Below, in pieces: positions 1 to 8,207 of a stretch of DNA of 64,000 nt (position 1 is the first letter of the stretch; each line of letters opens with the position of its first letter). Made by a program: the position numbers and the translations under genes. This DNA comes from Thermoactinomyces sp. DSM 45892 (GTDB lineage Bacteria > Bacillota > Bacilli > Thermoactinomycetales > Thermoactinomycetaceae): assembly GCF_900107305.1 (NCBI RefSeq), contig NZ_FNPL01000014.1:1-64000 (forward strand), in the 5' to 3' direction. The notes below the pieces were generated by a model. The model was not told the origin of the DNA, searched no databases, and saw nothing but the letters and a program-made list of their open reading frames with translations.

Positions 1-147
1 TACAAAGACACCAAGAAAGAGCGGAACAGGGAACTGTGGAATCGCACCAAGCATATTAGGTGGAAGTTGATGGGGATTGAAGTAGACGAGACAACAGGCG
101 AGATTATTTCGAAGTATCCGCCATTGAAAGACTTAACAGCCATATAA
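1..147 (+). CDS. 3' end of an unrecognised gene of an integrative element (partial)
   Basis: An open frame runs in from the left edge and stops with TAA at 145-147, giving the last 48 residues of a charged protein (ends ...PPLKDLTAI). I do not recognise the family. It lies 14 nt upstream of an integrase gene in the same direction, so it is probably the preceding gene of a phage or ICE module, for example an excisionase- or replication-type protein. That role is inferred from position only. Confidence 0.55.
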   Translation, partial: YKDTKKERNRELWNRTKHIRWKLMGIEVDETTGEIISKYPPLKDLTAI

Positions 148-161
148 GGAGGAAACAAACA

Positions 162-1337
162 ATGAGAGGTCACATTCGCAAAGACGGAAATAAGTACTGT
201 TTCGTAATCGACATCGGACGAGATCCTGAAACGGGAAACCGTAGGCAAGAGTGGTTTTATGGATTTGATTGCAAGAAGGATGCCCAGAAAGAAATGATTT
301 CGATCATTCACCAGATCAATCAAGGAACTTATTCCAACCCTCAAAGAACGACTCTCATCGATTACTTGCAAGTCTGGTTACGGGACTATGCAAAAGTAAA
401 CACAGCACCTCTTACCTATGAAGGATACGAGTACATCGTGACGAGCCACATTCTCCCTACTCCTTTAGCTGAGATTCCTCTAAATGATCTAAAGCCACTG
501 GATATACAAGGCTACTACTCTCGAAAGCTGGAGAATGGAAAAAAAGATGGTTCAGGCGGATTATCTGCTAAGTCTGTGTATAGCCATCATCGCTTACTGC
601 ATGAAGCACTTGAGCATGCGGTGAGATGGCAAATGATCGATTCCAATCCGATGAAGTCAGTTATTCCACCTAGACCCAAACGAAAACATTTCGATGTACT
701 CACCAGAGAACAAATCCACTTTTTACTCCAAGAAGCGAAAAAGAGCAAGTTTTACTATCCAATCTACTTCGCCATCCATACGGGAATGCGTAGAGGTGAG
801 ATACTCGGGCTCAAGTGGCAAGATGTCGACTTAACAAACCAAGTTGTCAGCGTACGCCGATCCGTTCAACGGGTGAACGGGCAAGGGATCATTTTTAAGG
901 ATACCACCAAGAATGATGGAAGTCGTAGAACGGTAGCCATATCTAGCTCCGTCATCGAAACCTTACGAACGATTGAAGCGAAACAGAGCCGCCATAAGCA
1001 ATCTTACGGAATTCACTATCAAGATTATGGGTTGGTTTTCGCCAATGACAATGGATCTCCCTTCGATCCTGACGGGCTTTCTAGGGGGTTTCGACGGCTT
1101 GTAAAGAATCTAGAAATCCCCCATATTCGCTTTCATGACCTCCGTCACAGCCACGCTACACTCTTGATCCAGCAAGGAGAACATCCGAAAGTGATTTCAG
1201 AGCGTTTAGGACATTCCACTATCACGGTAACAATGGACACTTACTCCCATGTCATGCCACATATGCAGAAAGAAGCCGTACGAAAATGGGATGATTTTCT
1301 TTATGGTGGACAGGATGAACCGTATCGCACATCATGA
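162..1337 (+). CDS. int: Tyrosine recombinase / phage-type integrase
   Basis: 391 residues, a normal length for site-specific tyrosine integrases of phages and ICEs, which cut and rejoin attP and attB. The first ~55 residues resemble an arm-type DNA-binding domain, ~60-165 a SAM-like core-binding domain, and ~180-375 the catalytic domain. Catalytic motifs are visible: Arg in HTGMRRGE (~210), HDLRHSHAT (~325), LGHSTITVT (~345) and the nucleophile Tyr in DTYSHV (~361). ATG 162 has a strong AGGAGG 9 nt upstream. The gene sits beside the 3' end of a tRNA-Leu gene, the usual attachment target. The rest of the element must lie to the left of the window. Confidence 0.95.
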   Translation: MRGHIRKDGNKYCFVIDIGRDPETGNRRQEWFYGFDCKKDAQKEMISIIHQINQGTYSNPQRTTLIDYLQVWLRDYAKVNTAPLTYEGYEYIVTSHILPTPLAEIPLNDLKPLDIQGYYSRKLENGKKDGSGGLSAKSVYSHHRLLHEALEHAVRWQMIDSNPMKSVIPPRPKRKHFDVLTREQIHFLLQEAKKSKFYYPIYFAIHTGMRRGEILGLKWQDVDLTNQVVSVRRSVQRVNGQGIIFKDTTKNDGSRRTVAISSSVIETLRTIEAKQSRHKQSYGIHYQDYGLVFANDNGSPFDPDGLSRGFRRLVKNLEIPHIRFHDLRHSHATLLIQQGEHPKVISERLGHSTITVTMDTYSHVMPHMQKEAVRKWDDFLYGGQDEPYRTS

Positions 1338-1395
1338 TACACCTATGGACACTTTGAAAAATGACAAGCCAAATGAACATAAATGACTTTTTAAA

Positions 1396-1443
1396 AAATC
1401 GCTGAAACCCTTGTGTACCAAGGAGTTCGGCGATTTATTTTTT
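1396..1443 (+). terminator. Terminator after integrase
   Basis: An 11-bp stem (AAATCGCTGAA with TTCGGCGATTT, one G-T pair) encloses a loop that itself holds CCTTG/CAAGG. A T-rich run follows. It ends the integrase transcript. Confidence 0.75.
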
Positions 1444-1491
1444 CCCTAACAAAACCCTAACCAAATTTTCGGCTTTACACCGAAAAAAGAC

Positions 1492-1526
1492 AAAAAAAGA
1501 GCCCCTACTAGATAGGAGTCCTTTTT
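1492..1526 (-). terminator. Terminator of the tRNA cluster
   Basis: An imperfect hairpin (GAGCCCCTA...TAGGAGTCC) has T runs on both sides, so it could act in both directions. On the minus strand it lies ~30 nt past the 3' end of tRNA-Leu. Confidence 0.55.
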
Positions 1527-1555
1527 CTAAAACCCTTGATATTACTACGTTTTTT

Positions 1556-1644
1556 TGGTGCCGAGGGTCGGGCTCGAACCGACACGGTAGTCACCTACCG
1601 CAGGATTTTAAGTCCTGTGCGTCTGCCTATTCCGCCACCCCGGC
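1556..1644 (-). tRNA. tRNA-Leu (anticodon TAA)
   Basis: 89 nt including an encoded CCA end. The minus strand starts GCCGGGGTGGCGGAAT, pairs with ...CCCTCGGC, has the long variable arm of a class II tRNA, the T-loop GGTTCGAGCCC, and anticodon loop CTTAAAA, read as TAA. Last gene of a three-tRNA cluster. Its 3' end faces the integrase gene and is the likely integration site of the element to the left. Confidence 0.96.
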
Positions 1645-1672
1645 AAGGCAGTATGAAACTCATTTTTAAAAA

Positions 1673-1747
1673 TGGAGCGGAAGACGGGACTCGAACCCGC
1701 GACCCTCGCCTTGGCAAGGCGATGCTCTACCACTGAGCCACTTCCGC
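1673..1747 (-). tRNA. tRNA-Gly (anticodon GCC)
   Basis: 75 nt with encoded CCA. Acceptor arms GCGGAAG / CTTCCGC, T-loop GGTTCGAGTCC and anticodon loop TTGCCAA (GCC). Middle gene of the minus-strand cluster. Confidence 0.96.
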
Positions 1748-1750
1748 AAA

Positions 1751-1826
<76 letters not shown>

Positions 1827-1874
1827 AAACTTTCTTTCAGTAGGTAAATATAACGTTCGCTACCGACAAGAAAG

Positions 1875-1904
1875 AGTATAACATGGTATTCTTGCTGAAT
1901 GCAA
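1875..1904 (-). promoter_or_regulatory. Candidate promoter of the tRNA cluster
   Basis: Minus strand TTGCAT - 18 nt - TATACT, about 50 nt upstream of tRNA-Phe. It resembles a sigma-A promoter. Confidence 0.5.
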
Positions 1905-1923
1905 CATGTTTTTTATTATATTT

Positions 1924-2859
1924 CTACAGCTCACCTTTCCTTCGATTATGGCCATCAACAAAGTAAGCATTTGTATAATGCTCAATTCGTTCCATAATCC
2001 GCTTCGCCTTCATCACATCTTGTACATTTTTTTCACCTAAGCGAAGATGAGCCTCTAACTCCTCTAAGTCTAAGTTAGAAGTATAGATAGTAGGCAAGCC
2101 CTCCGCGGCTCGATAATGAAGCAAGGCCCCTAAAATTTCGTCACGTTTCCACACGGTTAAGTACTCTGCCCCGATATCATCTAAAATAAGGACTTGTACT
2201 TCTTTAAATGCTTGCAGTTTCTGTTGAAGAGAATGATCTTGAATTGCATCTTGAACTTCTCTTATCAGGTCTGGAACATAAACTAGATAGGAATGAATAT
2301 TATGCTCCACTAATTTATTTGCAATCGCTCCTGCAATTCGACTTTTGCCTACTCCAAGTGGACCGTGTAAATATAAGCCCTTTGTCGGAATTCCTTCTGA
2401 AAAGGACATACAAAAATCCATCGTAGCAGCGATCACTTCACTTCGTTCATCAAACTCCATCGTTTCAAAACTTGAATGCAAAATCTCTTTCGGAATATGA
2501 AGAGATCGAATTAGCTTTTGCTTTTCTTTCATTGATTCAAAGGCAGCTAATTTTTGACACTTCTTCATCCGAAACTCAATATATCCACCATATTGATTTA
2601 GATATGGATAATGCCCAGAGATCATATTAGGGCACCTTTCTAGACCAGAACATCGACTGCAGTTTTCCCACTCCGACACCATCTGATTCATCTGAGGAAG
2701 CGAACGGAGATACTGCTCTGATGGAATATCAGGATGTCGCTCCACAAAACTGCGGACCGCTCGATGTTGCTTCAACAGGTTTACTTGCTTTTCCATCTGC
2801 TGTGGTGTAATTCCTGTCCGACGTAACATCGGCCCTACAACTTCTGAAATGGGGTTCAC
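1924..2859 (-). CDS. dnaI: Primosomal protein DnaI (helicase loader)
   Basis: 311 residues, the same length as the Bacillus helicase loader. DnaI loads the replicative helicase DnaC at oriC and at restarted forks, together with DnaB and DnaD. The N-terminal half carries a likely zinc site (Cys 67, 70, 76, 101). The AAA+ half has Walker A GPLGVGKS (~165-172) and Walker B VLILDDIG (~222). Its start overlaps the stop of dnaB by 4 nt (ATGA), so the two are translationally coupled. In Bacillus dnaI is followed by other genes; here tRNAs follow. Confidence 0.95.
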   Translation of the reverse strand: MNPISEVVGPMLRRTGITPQQMEKQVNLLKQHRAVRSFVERHPDIPSEQYLRSLPQMNQMVSEWENCSRCSGLERCPNMISGHYPYLNQYGGYIEFRMKKCQKLAAFESMKEKQKLIRSLHIPKEILHSSFETMEFDERSEVIAATMDFCMSFSEGIPTKGLYLHGPLGVGKSRIAGAIANKLVEHNIHSYLVYVPDLIREVQDAIQDHSLQQKLQAFKEVQVLILDDIGAEYLTVWKRDEILGALLHYRAAEGLPTIYTSNLDLEELEAHLRLGEKNVQDVMKAKRIMERIEHYTNAYFVDGHNRRKGEL

Positions 2860-4322
2860 GGCATCTGCTCCTTTTCTCGTCCTCGATCCGCTAATTTTTC
2901 ATTCATTAGACGAAGTTTGGCTTGTAATCGTATCTTATTTTTCTCTAGTTCTTCTTCACTTAGTGTAGTTGCAGCTTCATTATTTTTTTCCCGCTCCAAC
3001 TGCTGTGCCACTGCTTTGGGTAGAATCGATTTAGAACGCTTTGATTTCGTCGATCGAGCTGTCGTTCCTACATTGTCCTGCGACTCCCACTGCTCACTCT
3101 TGGCTATTTCGATTGCTTGCTCCATTGTTTTTACTTGTGCCCGTACCCAATGTGCCGCAATCTTATCAATCAGACTCCAAGTTAATTTCCGATTGTATTT
3201 AATCATCACATAGTCAATCAATACATTTACAACTTGAGGCGACAAATCATACTTTTGTACTAACTTCTCCACAATCTTTAAATCACTATCTGAGACAGGC
3301 CCTCCCCCTTGATAACGATGTAACAACTCTACGGGAGATACGGTGGCCAGCAAATGAAAATGTCTCTCTTCGGGTGAAGCATTGGATGCGATCATTTCTT
3401 GGCTTTCTCGAACAAGTTGTGTCTGCTTGAAAGATATATCTTCCTGTGACTGTTTTTGATGGTATTGAACCTGTGGCAACCCACCAAAACGAAGTTGATA
3501 CTCTCCACGGACATAATTCCGGAGACGCTCTAAATTGATTTCCCCTCGTTGCGTAATATACGGATCTTGCAAAACAGCTACCAAATCCCATGTTTCTAAT
3601 TGATATAAGAAGCAAATCTCTTTTAATTGAGCGATACACTCTGGCGTCCATGTACTTGAGTGAATAATCGACTGCAAGCGTACTTTAATAGAGGTAAAAT
3701 CATCATCGGACCACATCGGAATCTGACCCTGTTGTAAATCTTCTCGAATCGGATGCTCAGGGGCCGGAAATTCCTGATCAATCTCTCCCATCTGTTGTAG
3801 GTCATGAGGAGAAAAGCTACCATATACCTCTTTAAATGGCTTTGTCACATTACGCTTTACTTGTTTCCGCCAGTTATCAGATGGAACAGGTCCTAGTAAT
3901 CTCTTTCGTAATTCTGGATATATCTCTTTTCCTACCGATTGATACAGAGCTAGATTGAAAACTTCGCTTTGAAAAAATTGGACCGGAGAAAGGGGAGAAA
4001 TCATTTCATATTCATAGATTAAACCGTCCTGAAGGTTCCCCAGTTCATACGTATTTAGTAATCCTACACCTTCTAGCCGATGACGAGCCTCTAAAAAAGA
4101 GTCATAGGGTGTTCCTATCATCTTCATTAGCATGGCATGTGTATGAACTTCCGTCATCCCTGCACGTTCAGTAGGCAATTGATAGGACAGAGTTAAATAG
4201 AGACTATAGGCTGTTGCCCCGATCAATGGTTGATACAGTTGAGTTAGCACAATCAAGTCAGTGGGTGCCAACGGACGATGAGAACGACAATACCATCCTA
4301 ATTCTTTCCAAAGAAACGCCAT
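2856..4322 (-). CDS. dnaB: Replication initiation and membrane-attachment protein DnaB
   Basis: About 488 residues of the Firmicute DnaB family (not the helicase), which brings helicase and loader to DNA at the membrane. The N-terminal winged-helix region contains TQLYQPLIGATAYSLY, a family hallmark. The C-terminal half carries the DnaB/DnaD-type DDBH2 region and a basic Lys/Arg-rich tail. I choose the internal ATG at 4322 because a GGAGG lies 11 nt upstream and the resulting start (MAFLWKE) fits the family. An ATG at 4349 has no clear ribosome site. nrdR lies upstream and dnaI is coupled downstream, as in Bacillus. Confidence 0.93.
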   Translation of the reverse strand: MAFLWKELGWYCRSHRPLAPTDLIVLTQLYQPLIGATAYSLYLTLSYQLPTERAGMTEVHTHAMLMKMIGTPYDSFLEARHRLEGVGLLNTYELGNLQDGLIYEYEMISPLSPVQFFQSEVFNLALYQSVGKEIYPELRKRLLGPVPSDNWRKQVKRNVTKPFKEVYGSFSPHDLQQMGEIDQEFPAPEHPIREDLQQGQIPMWSDDDFTSIKVRLQSIIHSSTWTPECIAQLKEICFLYQLETWDLVAVLQDPYITQRGEINLERLRNYVRGEYQLRFGGLPQVQYHQKQSQEDISFKQTQLVRESQEMIASNASPEERHFHLLATVSPVELLHRYQGGGPVSDSDLKIVEKLVQKYDLSPQVVNVLIDYVMIKYNRKLTWSLIDKIAAHWVRAQVKTMEQAIEIAKSEQWESQDNVGTTARSTKSKRSKSILPKAVAQQLEREKNNEAATTLSEEELEKNKIRLQAKLRLMNEKLADRGREKEQMP

Positions 4323-4408
4323 CTTCTGGTCTTCCTCCACACTTTCCATACTGATTTGTCCATTTTAACATAGGTTCCAATTTTAGAGAAAAGCTCATTT
4401 TTATCCAA

Positions 4409-4903
4409 TTAACCCTCATCTTCTTCTGGAGCCTTTTCGGTATGCTCTTGACGAGAACGTTGTAATAAGTCCAATTCTGTGACAAAAACGTGAATATCTT
4501 TAAACTGGCGATAGACAGAAGCAAAACGGACGTAAGCCACCTCATCAATGGCCATCAAGCGATCCATTACATACTCCCCAATCTCATTACTGAGAACTTC
4601 TGAAGTATTTTGATCACGTAACAGCTTTTCAATCTCGTGGACTAGCTTCTCTAAGCTTTCAACCGAAACGGGGCGCTTTTCACAAGCTCGAATCAAACCA
4701 CGTAGTAGTTTTTCGTGATTAAACTCTTCTCTACTTCCATCTTTTTTCACCACAATTAACGGTTTTTCCTCTATCATCTCAAAGGTTGTAAATCGCTGTT
4801 CGCACTCTTCACATTCTCTGCGCCTACGAATCGCCCTTCCTTCATGAGCAGGTCGTGAATCTAACACACGAGATCCATAATGATTACACTCTGGACATCT
4901 CAT
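4409..4903 (-). CDS. nrdR: Transcriptional repressor NrdR
   Basis: 164 residues. NrdR represses ribonucleotide reductase genes using a zinc ribbon for DNA binding and an ATP-cone that senses ATP/dATP. The zinc ribbon shows Cys 3, 6, 31 and 34 (MRCPEC ... CEEC). The ATP-cone spans ~45-140 ([13 protein letters not shown] onward). The start is set by AAGGAGGA 7 nt upstream of ATG 4903; the frame is open further upstream but without support. It heads the nrdR-dnaB-dnaI run. I did not find clear NrdR boxes in this window. Confidence 0.95.
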   Translation of the reverse strand: MRCPECNHYGSRVLDSRPAHEGRAIRRRRECEECEQRFTTFEMIEEKPLIVVKKDGSREEFNHEKLLRGLIRACEKRPVSVESLEKLVHEIEKLLRDQNTSEVLSNEIGEYVMDRLMAIDEVAYVRFASVYRQFKDIHVFVTELDLLQRSRQEHTEKAPEEDEG

Positions 4904-5007
4904 CCATACGTCCTCCTTCACCATCCAAACAACTTTTCGCTCTAGTGATTTCAAATCTATTTTATTTCATCACACTTGGTATAAACAATGAAAAATCGGA
5001 AGTGCCT

Positions 5008-5038
5008 AAAAACCCGAGCCTACTAGAGCTCGGGTTTT
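5008..5038 (-). terminator. Bidirectional terminator between gapB and nrdR
   Basis: Stem AAAACCCGAGC / GCTCGGGTTTT with an 8-9 nt loop and T/A runs on both sides. It ends the gapB transcript. Confidence 0.85.
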
Positions 5039-5061
5039 ACCCTGTCTGACTACATTATATA

Positions 5062-6102
5062 CTAAGCCGATTGCACTTTTACCTGATCATTCACTTGACT
5101 AGTAGAAGAATTCACTAGTTTCACCAAATCGACAATACGACAAGAATAGCCCCATTCATTATCATACCATGCTAGTACTTTTACTTGGCGAGCCCCTATC
5201 ACCATTGTAGATAATCCATCTACTATAGAAGAGTTTTCGTTACCAATAAAATCTGATGATACCAGTGGCAACTCCGTATAAGCTAAAATCCCTTTCATCG
5301 TACCTTCAGCGGCTTGCTTCAAAGCGTGATTTACTTGATCTTTGGTTACATCTATTTTTAGATCCACAACCAAATCGACGATGGATACATTAGGGGTTGG
5401 AACACGTAAAGAAAAACCGTTTAACTTTCCTTGTAACTCTGGAATAACGAGTCCTAATGCCTTCGCGGCTCCCGTTTTAGTTGGGATGATCGATTGGCCA
5501 CATGCGCGAGCCCGACGCAAATCTTTATGTGGATTATCTAAATTTAACTGATCATTTGTATAGCTGTGGATCGTGGTCATAAGACCATGCTCAATCCCAA
5601 ACGTGTCATGCAATACTTTCGCGACAGGGGCTAAACAGTTTGTCGTGCATGAAGCATTTGAAATCACATGATGGTTTTCAGGTTGATAGATATCTTCATT
5701 TACCCCTAGCACAATGGTAGCGTCTTCATTTTTCGCCGGAGCCGTAATCACTACCTTTTTAGCACCAGCTTGTAAATGTAGCCCCGCTCCTTCTCGGTCG
5801 ACAAACTTCCCTGTTGCTTCTACGACCACATCGATTTGATAATCTGCCCAAGGTAACTCAGCTGGATTTCGGTTAGCAGTTAACCGAACAAATTGTTTAT
5901 TTACATAAATACCGCCATCTGTAGGGATTACTTCCTCGTCAAAAAAACCATGAATTGTGTCATACTTAATCAAATGTGCTAATGTTTCGGCTGGATAACT
6001 AGCATTAATTGCTACTATTTCTATTGTTGGGTCAACTATTGCTTTTCTAAAAAACATTCTACCAATACGGCCAAATCCATTTATCGCGACACGAATGCTC
6101 AT
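5062..6102 (-). CDS. gapB: Glyceraldehyde-3-phosphate dehydrogenase, GapB type
   Basis: 346 residues. It oxidises or reduces glyceraldehyde-3-phosphate/1,3-bisphosphoglycerate; the Bacillus GapB class works in gluconeogenesis, preferring NADP(H). The Rossmann motif INGFGRIGR is at ~7-15, the catalytic cysteine is in SNASCTTNC (~153), and WYDNEWGYS is near the C-terminus. I call GapB rather than GapA from VAINASYPAETLAHL, close to the GapB consensus, and from the location next to nrdR-dnaB-dnaI. A sigma-A-like promoter is visible upstream. CcpN repression, known in B. subtilis, cannot be judged here. Confidence 0.92.
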   Translation of the reverse strand: MSIRVAINGFGRIGRMFFRKAIVDPTIEIVAINASYPAETLAHLIKYDTIHGFFDEEVIPTDGGIYVNKQFVRLTANRNPAELPWADYQIDVVVEATGKFVDREGAGLHLQAGAKKVVITAPAKNEDATIVLGVNEDIYQPENHHVISNASCTTNCLAPVAKVLHDTFGIEHGLMTTIHSYTNDQLNLDNPHKDLRRARACGQSIIPTKTGAAKALGLVIPELQGKLNGFSLRVPTPNVSIVDLVVDLKIDVTKDQVNHALKQAAEGTMKGILAYTELPLVSSDFIGNENSSIVDGLSTMVIGARQVKVLAWYDNEWGYSCRIVDLVKLVNSSTSQVNDQVKVQSA

Positions 6103-6152
6103 TATGGATGAATCCCCTTCCGGCTATATAATACACACAATTCCCCTTTAAT

Positions 6153-6180
6153 ATTATAATCAGTATAACACATTTTGCAA
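6153..6180 (-). promoter_or_regulatory. gapB promoter
   Basis: Minus strand TTGCAA - 16 nt - TATAAT, with TG two bases before the -10 box. It lies ~50 nt upstream of the gapB start. Confidence 0.65.
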
Positions 6181-6218
6181 TAAAAAAAGACAAAAAAACC
6201 GGTTCTATTTCTATACAG

Positions 6219-6256
6219 AAAAGAGACCCGATCACCTATAAGCGACCAAGTCTCTT
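6219..6256 (-). terminator. Terminator after the lytic transglycosylase operon
   Basis: A long stem (AAGAGACTTGGTCGC with GTGATCGGGTCTCTT, all positions pairing if G-T is allowed) is followed by TTTTC on the minus strand. It lies 20 nt past the stop of the transglycosylase gene. Confidence 0.8.
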
Positions 6257-6276
6257 CATCAAGAATCCTTATTCCT

Positions 6277-6888
6277 CTAATCTTCTACTAGGGATCCATA
6301 TACTGATTTATACTTTCCATAGTAACCCATTACTTTTTGAACATATTTCCTTGTCTCTGAGTACTCTATGCGATTGGCATTTTGCACTGTGCCATCCCAT
6401 TTCTTATCCTTCAACCAGCTCTTTACCTTATTCGGCCCTGCATTATAGGCTGCTACAGCCACCGCTTCATTTCCATTAAACTCTTTAATCAAGTAAGCCA
6501 GATACCATGTACCTAGCTGGATATTAACCTTAGGGTCACCGATTTGATCACGCACTGCAGGGGAAAAGGGTGCATTTTTTATCACAGTATCGACAGTACC
6601 CGGCGTAATTTGCATTAAACCTTGTGCATTAGCGTGTGAAACCCTCGACGGATCAAACTTCGTTTCGACACGTATCACTGCCATCACGAGAAAGGGGCTT
6701 ATCTTGTACTGTTTGGCGCTATTCAGGATATCTTCTTCGTATTTTAGTGGGTACATCCAGCGGTTAGAGACAGGAATCGCGATAAACATAATGAGCACGA
6801 TGAGGATAATCCCAGTCAAGATCATTCTTTTAGGAGGCATCGCTCGAAGCGCTGGATCTATCCATTTTTTAAAGCTAGATAATTCCAT
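6277..6888 (-). CDS. Membrane-anchored lytic transglycosylase (SLT domain)
   Basis: 203 residues. It cleaves the MurNAc-GlcNAc bond of peptidoglycan, forming anhydro-muropeptides (family GH23). One transmembrane segment at ~22-42 (MILTGIILIVLIMFIAI) anchors it with the domain outside. The catalytic Glu is in VIRVETKFDP (~79); AQGLMQITPGT and VAAYNAGPNKV are the other SLT signatures. The start lies inside the end of coaE (31-nt overlap), so the two are co-translated. Gene order mutM-ytaF-coaE-SLT matches relatives. Last gene of the operon. Confidence 0.9.
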   Translation of the reverse strand: MELSSFKKWIDPALRAMPPKRMILTGIILIVLIMFIAIPVSNRWMYPLKYEEDILNSAKQYKISPFLVMAVIRVETKFDPSRVSHANAQGLMQITPGTVDTVIKNAPFSPAVRDQIGDPKVNIQLGTWYLAYLIKEFNGNEAVAVAAYNAGPNKVKSWLKDKKWDGTVQNANRIEYSETRKYVQKVMGYYGKYKSVYGSLVED

Positions 6889-7460
6889 AGCTGATCTACC
6901 TGTCTTTCTGTATGAAGTACGGGTTGACTGTTATCAATCACAAAATCGGCCATCTTCTTTTTCTCTTCAATCGAAAGTTGTGCGCCAAGCCTAGCTTTTG
7001 CTTCCCTTTCACTTAGCTGATCTCGCTCCATTAAACGCATAATTTGCAGTGATTCTGGTATATACACAACAATAACCTTTTCCACTAACTGCGTCAAACC
7101 GCTCTCAAATAAGAGAGGAACATCCCAAATAATAACCGCTTCCACATTCTCTCTCTGAAATTCAGCTGTCTGTCTTTTCATCTCCGTTCGAATAAGGGGA
7201 TGTAAAATAGTATTTAATCGCTGGCGAGCGTTAGGATTATGAAAGATGATATCCGCTAACGCTTTCCGATTTAATCGTCCCTGTGAATCGAGCACTCCTT
7301 CGCCAAATGCTGCTACCACCTGCTGCAATCCTTCTGTCTCGGGTTCCACGACTAGCCTAGCAATCTGGTCGGCATCGATAATTTTCGCTCCACGTTCTTG
7401 GAACATCTTCGAAACCGTGCTTTTACCAGTCGCAATTCCTCCTGTTAAACCAATAATCAA
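6858..7460 (-). CDS. coaE: Dephospho-CoA kinase
   Basis: 200 residues. It phosphorylates the 3'-OH of dephospho-CoA, the last step of coenzyme A synthesis, in the cytoplasm. The P-loop GGIATGKS is at the N-terminus and the CoA-domain motif IIWDVPLLFESGL lies mid-protein. I use the TTG at 7460 (MIIGLTGG), 8 nt after GAGGAG; a GTG nine bases earlier overlaps the ribosome site. It overlaps the transglycosylase gene downstream and follows ytaF by 13 nt. Confidence 0.93.
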   Translation of the reverse strand: MIIGLTGGIATGKSTVSKMFQERGAKIIDADQIARLVVEPETEGLQQVVAAFGEGVLDSQGRLNRKALADIIFHNPNARQRLNTILHPLIRTEMKRQTAEFQRENVEAVIIWDVPLLFESGLTQLVEKVIVVYIPESLQIMRLMERDQLSEREAKARLGAQLSIEEKKKMADFVIDNSQPVLHTERQVDQLWNYLALKNG

Positions 7461-7473
7461 AACAAACACTCCT

Positions 7474-8136
7474 CTACCAAATCCGAACCAATCCTAGAAT
7501 AATTAAGAGTATGCTTGGAAGATACAAAACTACATTACGAAATCGATTGTATTGAAAATGGAATCCAATCCACATTCCCAAGCGTAAAAACACTCCACAC
7601 ATCAGGGTAATTAAGCCAAGGACGGCAAACGGAGAATAACCCAATAAAGCAACTCCCAAACCCGCCCCAAGCGAATCGAGTGAAAGCGCAATTCCAAGTA
7701 AGATGGCTTCTGTCGCATTAATACTGCCTGAATGATCTATATCAGCAGTGGTCGGCTTCTTGAGAATTTGAATCACCAGACCCCACTTAGGTAGTTCCCA
7801 AATCCAGATCTTTGGATCAATAGCTTGCGTAACCGGATCCGCCTCTTCTTGTCCATTATCCTGCTCATTTCGAGTTAGATAATGAAAAAACGTCCAGCAT
7901 CCCAATAATATAAGGATGGAGGCTCCGATCCATTTTTCCATTTGAGGCGAGAGCCATACACTCATTTGGTCCCCGACTAACATCGTCAGAAAAATACTAA
8001 GTCCTGAACATCCTGCAATAATGAGAATCGAGCTAATAGGGATGCGAATTCGTCGTAATCCATATGTAACACCAGCACTAAAGCTATCTAAACTGACCGC
8101 AAAAGCTACTCCAATCATCGTCCATATATGCCACAT
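7474..8136 (-). CDS. ytaF: Sporulation membrane protein YtaF
   Basis: About 220 residues of the YtaF family, distant relatives of the MntP manganese exporter. Six hydrophobic segments are arranged as two triplets, with paired SLDSF / SLDSLGAG motifs at the starts of the halves. In Bacillus it is a sporulation-associated membrane protein of unknown transport activity. Between the halves lies a soluble segment (~95-150) containing DIDHSGSIN. I choose ATG 8136, 8 nt after GGAGGA; the frame stays open to a GTG at 8157. Sits between mutM and coaE in the operon. Confidence 0.88.
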   Translation of the reverse strand: MWHIWTMIGVAFAVSLDSFSAGVTYGLRRIRIPISSILIIAGCSGLSIFLTMLVGDQMSVWLSPQMEKWIGASILILLGCWTFFHYLTRNEQDNGQEEADPVTQAIDPKIWIWELPKWGLVIQILKKPTTADIDHSGSINATEAILLGIALSLDSLGAGLGVALLGYSPFAVLGLITLMCGVFLRLGMWIGFHFQYNRFRNVVLYLPSILLIILGLVRIW

Positions 8137-8207
8137 AGTAAAAATCCTCCATATCACTAGGGTGCTATCCTAGCATATGAAGGAGCCCAGGCGTGGGTGC
8201 CAATCCG

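Noticed and set aside
1536-1736. 66-codon plus-strand frame across the tRNA genes
   Set aside because: It reads antisense through tRNA-Leu and tRNA-Gly; both tRNAs are fully formed.
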